Shown here one piece after another: positions 18,730 through 28,150 of a stretch of 64,000 nt of DNA. Position numbers and translations under genes: made by a program. The notes under the pieces were generated by a model. The model ran no database searches. It was not told the DNA's origin and was given only the letters and a program-made list of their open reading frames with translations. The stretch's first letter is position 1; each line of letters begins with the position of its first letter. Location of the stretch: positions 248,001-312,000 of the forward strand of contig CAWBLP010000005.1 of NCBI GenBank assembly GCA_963789495.1, read 5' to 3'. Source of the stretch: CAWBLP01 sp963789495 (GTDB lineage Bacteria; Pseudomonadota; Alphaproteobacteria; Acetobacterales; Acetobacteraceae).

Positions 18730-19550
18730 AGCTGCCTCAATTGCGGATCGAGCCAGTCACGCAGCCAATCGCCGAACAGGTTGACCGACAGCACCAGCAG
18801 GGTGATGGCGATACCGGGGATCAGCGCGACCCACCAGGCATCGGCGATACGGCCGCGGCCTTCGGAGATCATCAGCCCCCAGGTCGGCGTCGGCGGCGGA
18901 ATGCCGGCGCCGAGGAAACTGAGCGACGCCTCGGCGATGATCACCACGCCGATGTTCAGCGTGACCAGCACCATGAAGGTGTTCAGCACGTTCGGCAGGA
19001 TGTGAGTCAGCATGATGCGCAGCGACGAACAGCCGCGCACCTTGGCGAGCGCGACAAAGTCGCGGTGCTTCAGCATCAGCACCTCGCCGCGGATGACGCG
19101 TGCGAAGCTGGCCCAGAGCAGCAGGCTGATGGCGATGACGAGCGTGAGCAGTCCCTGGCCCATCGTCACCGCGAGAAGCAGGGCGAACAGGATGGCCGGA
19201 AAGGTGAAGGCAGCATCGACGAGACGCATCAGCAGGCTGTCGACCCGGCCACCGACATAGCCGGCCAGGATGCCGATCGCCAGGCCGACGCCGCCGCCCG
19301 CGGTCAGCGTCAGCAGCGCCACCAGCAGGCTGACCCGCGCGCCGTAGATCAGGCGGCTCAGAATGTCGCGTCCGAACGCATCGGTGCCCAGCAGATGATC
19401 CATCGTGCCACCATCCATCCAGAACGGCGGCACCAGCCGATCACGCAGCGTCTGGTTGATCGGTGAATAGGGCGCCAGCAGCGGCGCGAAGATCGCCATC
19501 AGGATCATCGTCGCGATAATGCAGATCGGGATCCACGGAGTTCTGCGCAT
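18726..19550 (-). CDS. Dipeptide-type ABC transporter permease (DppC type)
   Basis: A 274-residue inner-membrane permease with about six transmembrane helices. The N-terminal helix is IPICIIATMILMAIFAPLLA-like, followed by the periplasmic LLGTDAFGRDILSRLIYGAR motif diagnostic of DppC/OppC. The BPD-transport loop (EVLMLKHRDFVALAKVRGCS) contains the EAA-type contact to the ATPases. AGGAGAACGCG precedes the start and overlaps the DppB-type stop region 9 bases upstream. Confidence 0.9.
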   Translation of the reverse strand: MRRTPWIPICIIATMILMAIFAPLLAPYSPINQTLRDRLVPPFWMDGGTMDHLLGTDAFGRDILSRLIYGARVSLLVALLTLTAGGGVGLAIGILAGYVGGRVDSLLMRLVDAAFTFPAILFALLLAVTMGQGLLTLVIAISLLLWASFARVIRGEVLMLKHRDFVALAKVRGCSSLRIMLTHILPNVLNTFMVLVTLNIGVVIIAEASLSFLGAGIPPPTPTWGLMISEGRGRIADAWWVALIPGIAITLLVLSVNLFGDWLRDWLDPQLRQL

Positions 19551-19559
19551 CGCGTTCTC

Positions 19560-20477
19560 CTAGGTCAGCCGGATGCGGGGATCGATATAGGCGTACAGGA
19601 TGTCCACCATCAGATTGATCCCGAGGATCAACACGGCCTCCAGAACGATGATGGCTTGCAACAGCGGGAAGTCGCGATAGATAACCGCCTCATAGGTCAG
19701 ACGGCCGACACCCGGCCAGGCGAACACGGTTTCGACGACAATGGCACCGGTGATCAGATGGCCGATGAACACGCCCCATAACGTCAGCACGGGGATCAGT
19801 GCGTTGCGCAGGCAGTGCTTCCATACCACGACCCATTCATTCAGACCTTTGATGCGTGCCAGCTTCACGTATTCGCTGCCCATCACCTCCAACATGCTGG
19901 ATCGCACGATCCGCATGAAGCCCGCGATCAGGAAAGCGGCCAGGGTAATCACGGGCAGAACGAAATGGTCCGGCCCGCCCATGCGCCCCGACGGCAGCCA
20001 GCCCAATTGAATGCTGAACACGAAGATCAGCAGCACACCCAGCCAAAAGCTGGGCATGGCAATGCCGAACACGGCGATGGTTCCGGCGGCACGATCCAGC
20101 AGATTGCCGCGATTGAGCGCAGCGACCACGCCCAGCGGAATGCCGACCGCCATGGCGAGCAGGATCGCCCAGGGGATGATGATGAGCGTGTTGGGCAGGC
20201 GGGAGAAGAACACCTGTACCGTCGCCTCGCGCATATGGATCGAGGTGCCGAGGTCACCATGCAGCGCATTGCCGATGAAAGTGAGGTACTGCAGATACCA
20301 CGGGCCATCCAGCCCGAGTGCCTTGATCAGCGAGAGCCGATCCTCGGCGGTGGCGTCCTCCGGCAGCATCAGATCGACCGGATTGCCTGTCAGTCGCCCC
20401 AGGAAGAACACGATGGTTGCGATCAGGAACAACAGGACGATGCCCTGGAGCAGCCGATTGCCGATGTAGCGCTTCAT
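19560..20477 (-). CDS. Dipeptide-type ABC transporter permease (DppB type)
   Basis: A 305-residue permease with the classic DppB start (MKRYIGNRLLQGIVLLFLIA), the periplasmic domain ending LTGNPVDLMLPEDATAEDR, helices at about 100-125, 135-160, 175-200, 240-265 and 275-300, and the EAA loop SSMLEVMGSEYVKLARIKGL. It forms the heteromeric channel with the DppC-type protein. It is 63 bases downstream of the solute-binding protein gene and in the same transcription unit. Confidence 0.9.
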   Translation of the reverse strand: MKRYIGNRLLQGIVLLFLIATIVFFLGRLTGNPVDLMLPEDATAEDRLSLIKALGLDGPWYLQYLTFIGNALHGDLGTSIHMREATVQVFFSRLPNTLIIIPWAILLAMAVGIPLGVVAALNRGNLLDRAAGTIAVFGIAMPSFWLGVLLIFVFSIQLGWLPSGRMGGPDHFVLPVITLAAFLIAGFMRIVRSSMLEVMGSEYVKLARIKGLNEWVVVWKHCLRNALIPVLTLWGVFIGHLITGAIVVETVFAWPGVGRLTYEAVIYRDFPLLQAIIVLEAVLILGINLMVDILYAYIDPRIRLT

Positions 20478-20540
20478 GTCGGGATCTCTTCGCGACCAAG
20501 GCGGTACGGCCGCTGCATCATGCGGCGGCCGCGCGCGATC

Positions 20541-22187
20541 CTACTTCTTAGGCCACGGCGCCTCCTCGGCCCGCGGAATCCGCTCGAACACATCGCCGAG
20601 TTCATGCCGTCCGGGGATCGCCGCGAACTGCCCGACCAGCCGCTTGTTGATCGCGTAATACCCCATGCCTTCGATGATCGGGACCGTCAGCCAGGTGTTG
20701 TTGATGAGTTCAACCATGCGGTCGGTCAGCGCGGTTCGCTTCTCCGGATCGCGTTCCGCGAGGAGCTCCCTGACGACTTTCTGATACTCCTGGCAGGTCG
20801 CATCGCACGCGCCCTTCTCACCAAGCAGGTGCTGGTCGCTCTCTACCTCGAACGAGCCATTGTAGCGCCAGGGCACGTCCGGTCGTCCGACTGTGCGATA
20901 CATCGACACACCGCCCACCAGAGGCGCCTGGTCGCCGCGGATGATCGGTGCGAACGAACCCCACTCATAATGTTTGAGATGCACCTTGACGCCGATCTTG
21001 GTCCACATGTCGGCGACGACCGTGCCGATATCGACCATGAACTGCGTGCCGGGCAATGCAGTGTTCGCGAAGTTCAGATCGAAGCCGTTGGGATAGCCCT
21101 CCTCAGTCAGGATCTTCTTCGCCTGCTCCGGATCGTAGCGATAGGCTTTGCGAGCCCACTGCTCCCACCGGTCCGCACTGAAATATTCGGTGTAGCTGAA
21201 GGTGGCGAACGGATACGGCATGCCGGCGAGACCATTCATGACACTGTCGATGATGGCCTTTCGATCGATCGCCAGCGACAGGGCCTCGCGGACCCGCGGA
21301 TTGGCCACCGGGCTGTTCTTGAATTCCGGGCGATAGGTGCCCCAGAACTGATACAGCGCCTGCATGGTGGCCGGTACCGACAGCACTTCCAGGCCGCTGC
21401 GTGAGGCGCTCAGCATGGTGTCCGGGCCGATCGAGGAGATCGCCACCTCACCGGTACGCACCATTGCCATGCGCGTGCTTTCCTCCGGCACCTGCAGAAT
21501 CTGCAACTGCTTGAAGTGCGGCGTTCCGCGCCAGTGCGGATAATCCACGGCGGCGTACTCGATGCGATCACCCGGCACGCTGCGCACGAAACGCCAGGGT
21601 CCGCTACCGACCGGCTTGCGGCGGAATTCTTCTTCCCCGACCTTCTCGATATAATGCTGCGGCATCACCGCGCCTTCCGGCGCCACCGCGCGGCTGAGTG
21701 ATGGCGGCAGGCCGATCTGCGGCGAGTTGGTGTTGACCCGGACGGTCAGATCATCCACCACGTCGATGCTCTTGATGGTGCGGCGGAAGGTTGCCGCCGC
21801 GGCAGCCAGTGAATTCGGCGCCATCTGGCGCTGCAGGCTGAACTTCACATCGTGCGCAGTCAGCGGGTCGCCGTTATGGAATTTCTGGCCGGGACGCAGA
21901 TGGAACGTCCAGCTTAATCCGTCCGGAGCGAGTTCCCAGCTTTCCGCAACACCTGGCCCGATGCCGCCTTTCTTGAAATCGAAACCGACCAGCAAATCGT
22001 ACATCGGCGCCTGATAGATGGCGTTACCGGGCCGAGCTTCCAGAATTGGATCCATCGTTTGCGCGCTGAGCGATTCGACGGCGAAGATCAGTGTGCCTGT
22101 TTGAGTTTGCGCGGCAAGCGGATTGCACACTGACGCCGTGAGCCAGAGTGCCAGTCCCGATGCACCGAACAATGCGCGATGAGCCAT
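20541..22187 (-). CDS. ABC transporter substrate-binding protein, family 5 (peptide/opine/nickel type)
   Basis: A 548-residue periplasmic binding protein and first gene of the importer operon. A signal peptide is visible (MAHRALFGASGLALWLTASV, with cleavage likely after LAAQ near residue 27). The family-5 signature follows: ESWELAPDGLSWTFHLRPGQ, KFHNGDPLTAHDVKFSLQRQ, and the C-terminal FDLNFANTALPGTQFM. Ligand unknown; family members bind peptides, glutathione, opines or sugars, so the name should not be read as dipeptide-specific. Start has a strong GGGAGG site 6 bases upstream. Confidence 0.9.
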   Translation of the reverse strand: MAHRALFGASGLALWLTASVCNPLAAQTQTGTLIFAVESLSAQTMDPILEARPGNAIYQAPMYDLLVGFDFKKGGIGPGVAESWELAPDGLSWTFHLRPGQKFHNGDPLTAHDVKFSLQRQMAPNSLAAAAATFRRTIKSIDVVDDLTVRVNTNSPQIGLPPSLSRAVAPEGAVMPQHYIEKVGEEEFRRKPVGSGPWRFVRSVPGDRIEYAAVDYPHWRGTPHFKQLQILQVPEESTRMAMVRTGEVAISSIGPDTMLSASRSGLEVLSVPATMQALYQFWGTYRPEFKNSPVANPRVREALSLAIDRKAIIDSVMNGLAGMPYPFATFSYTEYFSADRWEQWARKAYRYDPEQAKKILTEEGYPNGFDLNFANTALPGTQFMVDIGTVVADMWTKIGVKVHLKHYEWGSFAPIIRGDQAPLVGGVSMYRTVGRPDVPWRYNGSFEVESDQHLLGEKGACDATCQEYQKVVRELLAERDPEKRTALTDRMVELINNTWLTVPIIEGMGYYAINKRLVGQFAAIPGRHELGDVFERIPRAEEAPWPKK

Positions 22188-22243
22188 TGATCGCCTCCCG
22201 AGAGGTTGTTGTTTGCTGGACGTTTTTTACGCGATCGACGGGC

Positions 22244-22272
22244 AGTATTTCGGGAGCCGGAATGGCTGTCAA
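22244..22272 (-). promoter_or_regulatory. Sigma70-like promoter for the family-5 importer operon
   Basis: On the minus strand, TTGACA (22272-22267) is followed by 17 bases and AATACT (22249-22244). The -35 is a perfect consensus match and the -10 matches at four of six positions. The predicted transcript would start near 22237, giving an untranslated leader of about 50 bases before the solute-binding protein ATG at 22187. Confidence 0.6.
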
Positions 22273-22990
22273 CCGACACGCCAGACGGTTGTCGAGCGAT
22301 CAATGACTCGTTGTTGGTACTGTGCGCCTGCAGCATAGCGGATGGAGGTTGTACTTCGGGTATTGTGCTGTGAGTCGCACAGCACTGTCCGGAAACAGAA
22401 TTTCCACAGCGGTCGAGTAGGGTTGGCGTGCCGATTTCTCCAGACGGCACTGCGTGCAACGTGACGCATCAGGAGAAAAGCTCCGCCGCCAACAAGGCTG
22501 CATTGCGGGTGGCGTCACGTCGGCTGGTGTGGTCGGAGTGTTTCGGACGCTCATGCGAGGAAAGCCACGCGGTATCGCGTGGCCTGGGCATGATTCCGCT
22601 GCATTGATCCCGAACTGACGCCGCAGCATTACCAGGCGGCGAGGCAGACCTGCAGCGGCGGCGTAATCCGGTTCGCGCGGCTTATATCTCGCCGCAGCAA
22701 CGTCATCAGACGATCCGGCAGCCTGTGCGTGCAAACGGCGGAGCGCTGAATAGACATAGAATTATTTCACGAGGGGAGATCGTTGGGAAATCGGCCTCGG
22801 TCGGATAGGGAACACTGGGTCCGATCAGGACCATCGCGGATCAAAGCGGCAGCCGACTTCCCGCGGCGCCGGCGCAAACCGACGCGCCGGGCCACACGCT
22901 GAACCGTCACCGACCCATCAAAAAATCGGGCACACGCACGCGTCGGTCGTCCACCGATCCCAAGGCGCGGCAGCCGTAAGTGCCGGTGTC
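22273..22990. other. Intergenic, no gene seen
   Basis: About 720 bases separating the importer operon promoter from the infC 3' end. It is less GC-rich than the rest of the window. Frames of up to 144 codons on the minus strand have no recognisable protein features (Cys/Arg/Pro-rich, no ribosome site). No repeat or tRNA found. Confidence 0.4.
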
Positions 22991-23010
22991 GCCCGCGCCT
23001 CAGCGCGGGC
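22991..23010 (-). terminator. Hairpin overlapping the infC stop codon, possible terminator
   Basis: GCCCGCGC (22991-22998), a 4-base loop and GCGCGGGC (23003-23010) form a perfect 8-bp stem covering the infC stop at 23000-23002. No T-tract follows, so its role as terminator is uncertain. Confidence 0.35.
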
Positions 23011-23536
23011 TCAGCACCATCACCATCTGGCGGTTTTCCATCCGCGGCATCTGTTCCACCTTGCTGGATCCGTCCATCTCGGTGCGGATGCGTTCCAGCA
23101 CCTTCACGCCCAGATCCTGGTGGGCCATTTCGCGGCCACGGAAACGCAGCGTCACCTTGACCTTGTCCCCCTCCTCGATGAACGACTTCATGGCGCGAAG
23201 TTTCACCTGATAATCGTTCTCGTCGATGTTCGGGCGGACCTTGATCTCCTTGATTTCGATGACCTTCTGCTTCTTCTTGGCCTCGTTTTTCTTCTTCTGC
23301 TGTTCATACTTGAACTTGCCGAAGTCAAGGATCTTGACCACCGGGGGATCGGCGTTGGGACTGATCTCCACCAGGTCCAGGCCAACCATGAAGGCGCGAT
23401 TCTGCGCCTCGCGGATGGTCAGCACACCCTGCATCTCACCATCCTGATCGATCAGGCGCACCTGGGGGGATCGGATATCCTCGTTCACGCGTGGCCCGTC
23501 ACGGGTTGGTGCAGCGGGCATTGGTCCTCGGGCTAT
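23000..23536 (-). CDS. infC: Translation initiation factor IF-3, probable AUA start
   Basis: IF-3 binds the 30S subunit and checks the initiator codon-anticodon pair. The family sequence is clear: GPRVNEDIRSPQVRLIDQDG, LVEISPNADPPVVKILDFGK, KFKYEQQKKKNEAKKKQK linker, then VRPNIDENDYQVKLRAMKSF. The best start is ATA 23536: AGGAGAG lies 4 bases upstream (core GGAG 6 bases), and the resulting start xARGPMPAAP matches usual IF-3 N-termini. The first ATG (23521) has only a weak GAGG at -8 and would remove five residues. Non-AUG starts are the known basis of IF-3 autoregulation. It follows thrS by 82 bases. Confidence 0.9.
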   Translation of the reverse strand: MARGPMPAAPTRDGPRVNEDIRSPQVRLIDQDGEMQGVLTIREAQNRAFMVGLDLVEISPNADPPVVKILDFGKFKYEQQKKKNEAKKKQKVIEIKEIKVRPNIDENDYQVKLRAMKSFIEEGDKVKVTLRFRGREMAHQDLGVKVLERIRTEMDGSSKVEQMPRMENRQMVMVLSPR

Positions 23537-23618
23537 GGGTCTCTCCTGTCGATATTGCGGATGCGGTCGGAGCGGAACCCCGACCGGCTGCCAGTGTGGC
23601 CGAACATTCTGCCACTTA

Positions 23619-25568
23619 TCAAGCTGGCCGTCGCCGGGTTGCCACATTCTTAAGATCGGGAGGCGTGGCCTCATCCGCAAGCCGATCCACCGCTTCATTC
23701 AGCGGCAGAATTTCCTGCGACGATCCACCGAGGCGGCGCAGCGCGACCGTGCGGTTCTCCGCCTCCTTGCGGCCGACCACCACCAGCACCGGCACATGCG
23801 CCAGGCTGTGCTCGCGCACCTTGGCGTTGATCTTCTGGTTGGTCAGGTCGGTCTCCACCTGCAGCCCGGCGCCGGACAGGGCCTCGGCGACCTCCCTGGC
23901 ATAGTCGTCGGCGTCCGACACGATCGTCGCCACCACCGCCTGCACCGGAGCGAGCCAGAGCGGAAAGCGGCCGGCGTACTGCTCGATCAGGATGCCGAGG
24001 AAGCGCTCGAAGCTCCCCAGGATGGCGCGGTGCAGCATCACGGGGCGGCGGCGGCTGCCGTCCTCGGCCACATACTCGGCGTCCAGCCGCTGCGGCATGT
24101 TGAAGTCCACCTGCAGCGTGCCGCACTGCCAGTCGCGGCCGATCGCGTCGCGCAGCACGAACTCCAGCTTCGGCCCGTAGAATGCACCTTCGCCGGGGTT
24201 CAGCTCGTACTCCACGCCCGCGGTGGCACAGGCCTCCTTCAGCGCCGCCTCGGCCTGGTCCCAGACCTCGTCCGCGCCGACCCGCTGGTCGGGGCGATCG
24301 GCGAACTTCACGCGGAACTCCGGGAAGCCGAAATCCCGATAGATGCCGGCGAGGAGTTCGACGAAGCGCACGGTCTCCGGGGCAATCTGCTGCTCGGTGC
24401 AGAAAATATGCGCGTCGTCCTGGGTGAAAGCGCGCACCCGCATGATGCCGTGCAGCGCGCCGGACGGTTCATAGCGATGGCAGGAGCCAAACTCCGCCAG
24501 CCGCAGGGGCAGCTCGCGGTAGGAGCGAATGCCCTGGCGGAAGATCTGCACATGGCACGGGCAGTTCATCGGCTTCACCGCGAGGACCTTGTCTTCTTCC
24601 TCCACGGTGGCGATGAACATGTGCTGGCGGAACGTGTCCCAATGCCCGGAGGCCTGCCACAACGCCCGGTCCACCAGTTGTGGGGTCTTCACCTCCTGAT
24701 AGCCGGCTGCGTCCAGGCGACGACGCATATAGGCCTCGGCGGCGCGGTACAGCCGCCAGCCCTTCGGGTGCCAGAACACCGAACCGGCGGCCTCCTCCTG
24801 GAGGTGGAACAGGTCCATCTCCTTGGCGATGCGGCGATGGTCGCGCCGTTCCGCTTCCTCCAGCCGGTGCAGATAGGCGTCCAGTTCCTTCTGGTCGCGC
24901 CAGGCGGTGCCGTAGATGCGAGACAGCATCGCGTTGCGATGATCGCCGCGCCAATACGCGCCGGCCACCTTCATCAGCTTGAAAGCGGTCCCGACATCGC
25001 CGGTCGAGCGCATATGCGGGCCACGGCAGAGATCGACCCACTGGCCCTGGCGATACAGGGTGATGGTCTGGTCGGCCGGCAGGTCCTGGATGATCTCCGC
25101 CTTGTACTTCTCCCCCTTTTCCTGGAAGAAGCTGATCGCCGCCTCCCGGTCGATCACCTGGCGCTCAAACTTTTCGCCGCGACCGATGATCTCCCGCATC
25201 TTCGCCTCGATCGGCGCGAAATCCTCCGGGGTGAACGGCTCGTTGCGAGCGAAGTCGTAATAGAATCCGTCGGCGATCGCCGGCCCGATGGTGACCTGGG
25301 TGCCGGGATAAAGCTCCTGCACCGCCTCGGCCAGCACATGGGCGGCGTCGTGGCGGATCAGCTCCAGCACGTCGGGGTCGCGGCGGGTGACGAACACCAC
25401 GCTGGCGTCGTTTTCGATGGTGGAGGTCAGGTCGACCAGCCGGCCGTCCAGCTTCATGGCGAGGGCGGCGCGGGCCAGGCCGGGTCCGATCGCCTCGGCC
25501 ACCGTTGTGCCCGTCACCGGCGCATCGAAGCGGCGCACGGAACCGTCGGGCAGGGAGATGGCGGGCAT
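23619..25568 (-). CDS. thrS: Threonine-tRNA ligase
   Basis: A 649-residue class II synthetase that charges tRNA-Thr and edits Ser-tRNA-Thr. TGS domain (1-62), editing domain with HDAAH (73-77) and the later Cys/His site in VDLCRGPHM, catalytic core with motif 2 (FGSCHRYEPSGALHGIMRVR), zinc ligands MNCPCHV, motif 3 (GTLQVDFNMPQR...HRAILGSFERF), and the C-terminal anticodon-binding domain (PLWLAPVQAVVATI). AGAGGA precedes ATG 25568. infC follows on the same strand, the common thrS-infC pairing; rpmI-rplT do not follow here. Confidence 0.95.
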   Translation of the reverse strand: MPAISLPDGSVRRFDAPVTGTTVAEAIGPGLARAALAMKLDGRLVDLTSTIENDASVVFVTRRDPDVLELIRHDAAHVLAEAVQELYPGTQVTIGPAIADGFYYDFARNEPFTPEDFAPIEAKMREIIGRGEKFERQVIDREAAISFFQEKGEKYKAEIIQDLPADQTITLYRQGQWVDLCRGPHMRSTGDVGTAFKLMKVAGAYWRGDHRNAMLSRIYGTAWRDQKELDAYLHRLEEAERRDHRRIAKEMDLFHLQEEAAGSVFWHPKGWRLYRAAEAYMRRRLDAAGYQEVKTPQLVDRALWQASGHWDTFRQHMFIATVEEEDKVLAVKPMNCPCHVQIFRQGIRSYRELPLRLAEFGSCHRYEPSGALHGIMRVRAFTQDDAHIFCTEQQIAPETVRFVELLAGIYRDFGFPEFRVKFADRPDQRVGADEVWDQAEAALKEACATAGVEYELNPGEGAFYGPKLEFVLRDAIGRDWQCGTLQVDFNMPQRLDAEYVAEDGSRRRPVMLHRAILGSFERFLGILIEQYAGRFPLWLAPVQAVVATIVSDADDYAREVAEALSGAGLQVETDLTNQKINAKVREHSLAHVPVLVVVGRKEAENRTVALRRLGGSSQEILPLNEAVDRLADEATPPDLKNVATRRRPA

Positions 25569-25698
25569 GGCAGTCGGGTCCTCTGGTCAGGATTGCGCAG
25601 GGGATTGTCTATGGCGTCGCAACGGTGCCTCGGCAAGGCCGAAAGCCCGGCGAGGCACCGCGAGCCGTCGGAAGCCGGTGCGGGCAGGCCGTGGGCCT

Positions 25699-26619
25699 TC
25701 AGGCGGCCTTCGCCAGTTGCACCCCGCAGGCATCGAAGGTGGTGAAGGCCTGTGCCTGCTGCTCCGCGGTCAGCTTCAGATGCGGCGGGCGTACGTTCTG
25801 CCAGCGCGGATCGCCGGTGTTGCGTGCCACCAGTGCCTTCAGTGCCGGGATCATCGGCACCGAGATCACCGCCTTGCGGGTCGCGCTCAGCGTCTCATGC
25901 GCCGCGGCGCCGGCCGGTGTGTTCCAGCCGGCATAGACCGCCGCCGCGATGCTGCAGTTCACATTGGACGCCGCGGTGATGCAGCCGGCGCCGCCCTTCT
26001 CCAGCAGGGGCTTCAGCAGCGTGTCGTCGCCCGCATAGACCTCGAACCCGTCCTGGGCGAAGGCCTTCACATAGGACAGTCCGTTCTCGTAATTGCCGCT
26101 GCTGTCCTTGATGCCCTTCACCTTGCCGGCATAGGTCTTCAGCAGGCGCGCAATGAAGTCCACGCTGAATGGAATCGCCGATTGCTGCGGAAAGTTGTAG
26201 AGGTAGACGCTGATATTGCCGCCGACGCGCTGGATCACCTGGTCGAAATAGGCGAGCAGCCCGTCATCCGTCGGGTTCTTGTAGTAGAACGGCGGCAGCA
26301 TCAGTGCACCACGGCAGCCCAGCGCTTCCGCGCGTCGGGTCAGCAGGACGGTATCGGTGATGGCGGTGGTGCCGGTGCCCGGCAGCATTTTGTCGGCCGG
26401 GATGCCGCGCGCGACCAGGCCTTCCAACAGCGCGATGCGCTCGCTGATGCCCAGGCTGTTGGCTTCCCCGGTGGTGCCGAGTACGGCCAGGCCGTTGCAG
26501 CCGTTGGCGAGCAGCCAGCGGCAATGCGCGGCCATGCGGTCCAGGTCGATCGACAGGTCGTCGTTCATCGGCGTCAGCACAGCGGCATTCACGCCACCAA
26601 ACAGGGCATCTTTCATCAT
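25699..26619 (-). CDS. Dihydrodipicolinate synthase family protein (class I aldolase/lyase)
   Basis: A 306-residue DapA-superfamily enzyme. It has the GTTGE substrate-carboxylate motif (LAVLGTTGEANSL), catalytic Tyr in SVYLYNFPQQ, Schiff-base Lys in VKGIKDSSGNY, and GAGCITAASNVN. The lyase acts on pyruvate-related substrates. Divergence from housekeeping dapA and the neighbourhood suggest a sugar-acid or other 2-oxo acid aldolase/dehydratase rather than lysine synthesis, but this is inference. Its start overlaps the YcgN gene stop by 4 bases (ATGA). Confidence 0.85.
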   Translation of the reverse strand: MMKDALFGGVNAAVLTPMNDDLSIDLDRMAAHCRWLLANGCNGLAVLGTTGEANSLGISERIALLEGLVARGIPADKMLPGTGTTAITDTVLLTRRAEALGCRGALMLPPFYYKNPTDDGLLAYFDQVIQRVGGNISVYLYNFPQQSAIPFSVDFIARLLKTYAGKVKGIKDSSGNYENGLSYVKAFAQDGFEVYAGDDTLLKPLLEKGGAGCITAASNVNCSIAAAVYAGWNTPAGAAAHETLSATRKAVISVPMIPALKALVARNTGDPRWQNVRPPHLKLTAEQQAQAFTTFDACGVQLAKAA

Positions 26620-27179
26620 CGCTCGGTCTCCTTGCGGTCAGTCGCGGCCGGCGCCGCTTGGGTGTCGGTCGCGACTGATGCCGCGGATGAGCCAGACGCC
26701 GCCTTGGCCGTGGACTCGGGCCGGCGGGTACGCGGGTTGCGGCCAGGCCAGTCCACGATGTGATGCTCGAACGGACCCGCTTGCCGTTCTCCTACCGAGC
26801 GGTCCCGCACCGAGACGCCGGCCTGATGCACGGTATCGGCGTCGCCGGATACCAGCGGATGCCACCAGGCCAGCCCCTTTCCCTCCGCGACGCGGCGATA
26901 GGCGCAGGATGGCGGCAGCCAATCCACCTCGCGCACCGTGGCGGGGGTGAGCTGCACGCAGTCCGGCACGCGGCGGCGGCGGTTAGGGTAGTCGCTGCAT
27001 TGGCAGCTATGCAGATCCAGCAGCCGGCAGGCGACATTTGTGAAGGACAGCAGGCTGGTGTCCTCGTCCCGCAGCTTGTGCAGGCAGCAGCGGCCGCACC
27101 CGTCGCAAAGGGATTCCCACTCCGCCTGGTTCATCTCCTCCAGGCGCTTGGTTTTCCAGAATGGCAGATCCTGACCCAT
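26616..27179 (-). CDS. YcgN/UPF0260 family cysteine cluster protein
   Basis: A 187-residue protein with the UPF0260 pattern: PFWKTKRLEEMNQAEWESLC, CDGCGRCCLHKL (25-36), FTNVACRLLDLHSCQCSDY, VPDCVQLTP and LPPSCAYRRVAEGKGLAWWH. Conserved Cys residues probably coordinate a metal or Fe-S cluster. The family normally ends near residue 150; here the last 35 residues are an Ala/Thr/Ser-rich tail (SGSSAASVATDTQAAPAATD) of low complexity. It overlaps the downstream DHDPS-family gene by 4 bases. The biochemical role of the family is unknown. Confidence 0.85.
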   Translation of the reverse strand: MGQDLPFWKTKRLEEMNQAEWESLCDGCGRCCLHKLRDEDTSLLSFTNVACRLLDLHSCQCSDYPNRRRRVPDCVQLTPATVREVDWLPPSCAYRRVAEGKGLAWWHPLVSGDADTVHQAGVSVRDRSVGERQAGPFEHHIVDWPGRNPRTRRPESTAKAASGSSAASVATDTQAAPAATDRKETER

Positions 27180-27267
27180 CGGCCGGCAGATTATCGTGCG
27201 ACCCGGTGTGTGGCCAGGGAGTGCCGATCGGGCCTAAGCTGCCGCTCAAACCAACGGGAGGTCAGCC

Positions 27268-28150
27268 ATGGATTTCGGCGCAGCGATGTTCTTCACCGAC
27301 TATTCGATGACCGCCGCCGAGCTGGCGCAGGCGCTGGAAAGCCGCGGCTTCGAATCGGTCTGGGCGCCCGAGCACTCGCACATCCCGCTGTCGCGCCGCT
27401 CCCCCTGGCCGGGCGGCGGCGAACTGCCGAAGCAGTACTACGACGTCATGGACCCGTTCGTAACGCTGACCGCGGCGGCCATGGCAACCAAGACGCTGAA
27501 GGTCGGCACCGGCGTGTGCCTGGTGAACCAGCGCGATCCGATCCAGACCGCGAAGCTGGTGGCCTCGATCGACCAGGTGTCCGGCGGGCGCTTCCTGTTC
27601 GGCATCGGCGTCGGCTGGAACGCCGAGGAGATGGAGGACCACGGCACCGTGTTTTCCTCCCGCGCCAAGCTGGTGCGCGAGCGGGTGGAGGCGATGAAGG
27701 CGATCTGGACCCAGTCGAAGGCGGACTACCACGGCGAATTCGTCAACTTCGACCCGATGATGACCTGGCCGAAGCCGGTGCAGAAGCCGCACCCGCCGGT
27801 GATCGTCGGCGGCGCCTTCCCGCATGCCGCTCGGCGGGCAGTGCGCTACGGCGAAGGCTGGATCCCGCTGGCCGGCCGGCCTGGGCAATACGGCGACGTG
27901 TTCGAGACCGTGCCGAAATTCCGCGAAATGCTGAAGGAAGCCGGCCGCGACGCCGGAGAGCTGCCCGGTCACCATGTTCAACGCGCCGGAAGAGGCGGAC
28001 ACGCTGAAGCGCTACCGCGACCTGGGCGTGGTGCGGGTCAGCGTCAGCCTGCCGGCTGCGAAGTCGGATGTCGTGCTGCCGATCCTGGATCGCTGGGCGG
28101 ACCTGATCCGGCAGGTGGACAGCCTGACGCCGGTGTGGCGTTCGGCATAG
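27268..28150 (+). pseudogene. LLM class F420-/FMN-dependent oxidoreductase (TIGR03619-like), one frameshift as sequenced
   Basis: Luciferase-like monooxygenase, TIM-barrel flavoenzyme. Features: FESVWAPEHSHIPLSRRSPW (28-47), VGTGVCLVNQRDPIQTAKLV, SGGRFLFGIGVGWNAEEM, KPHPPVIVGGAF and GEGWIPLAGRP. A single extra base at about 27964-27966 (CCC before GGTCACC) breaks the frame. With it removed the protein continues LPVTMFNAPEEADTLKRYRD and ends at TAG 28150, 293 residues, the family length. GGGAGG precedes the ATG. Cofactor (F420 or FMN) cannot be settled from sequence. It overlaps the convergent YihY gene end. Confidence 0.82.

Noticed and set aside
22300..22734. 144-codon minus-strand frame in the gap beside infC
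   Set aside because: No ribosome site, Cys/Arg/Pro-rich, no family similarity.
23535..25745. 736-codon plus-strand frame across thrS
   Set aside because: Antisense to thrS, which has all class II synthetase motifs; composition is shadow-like.
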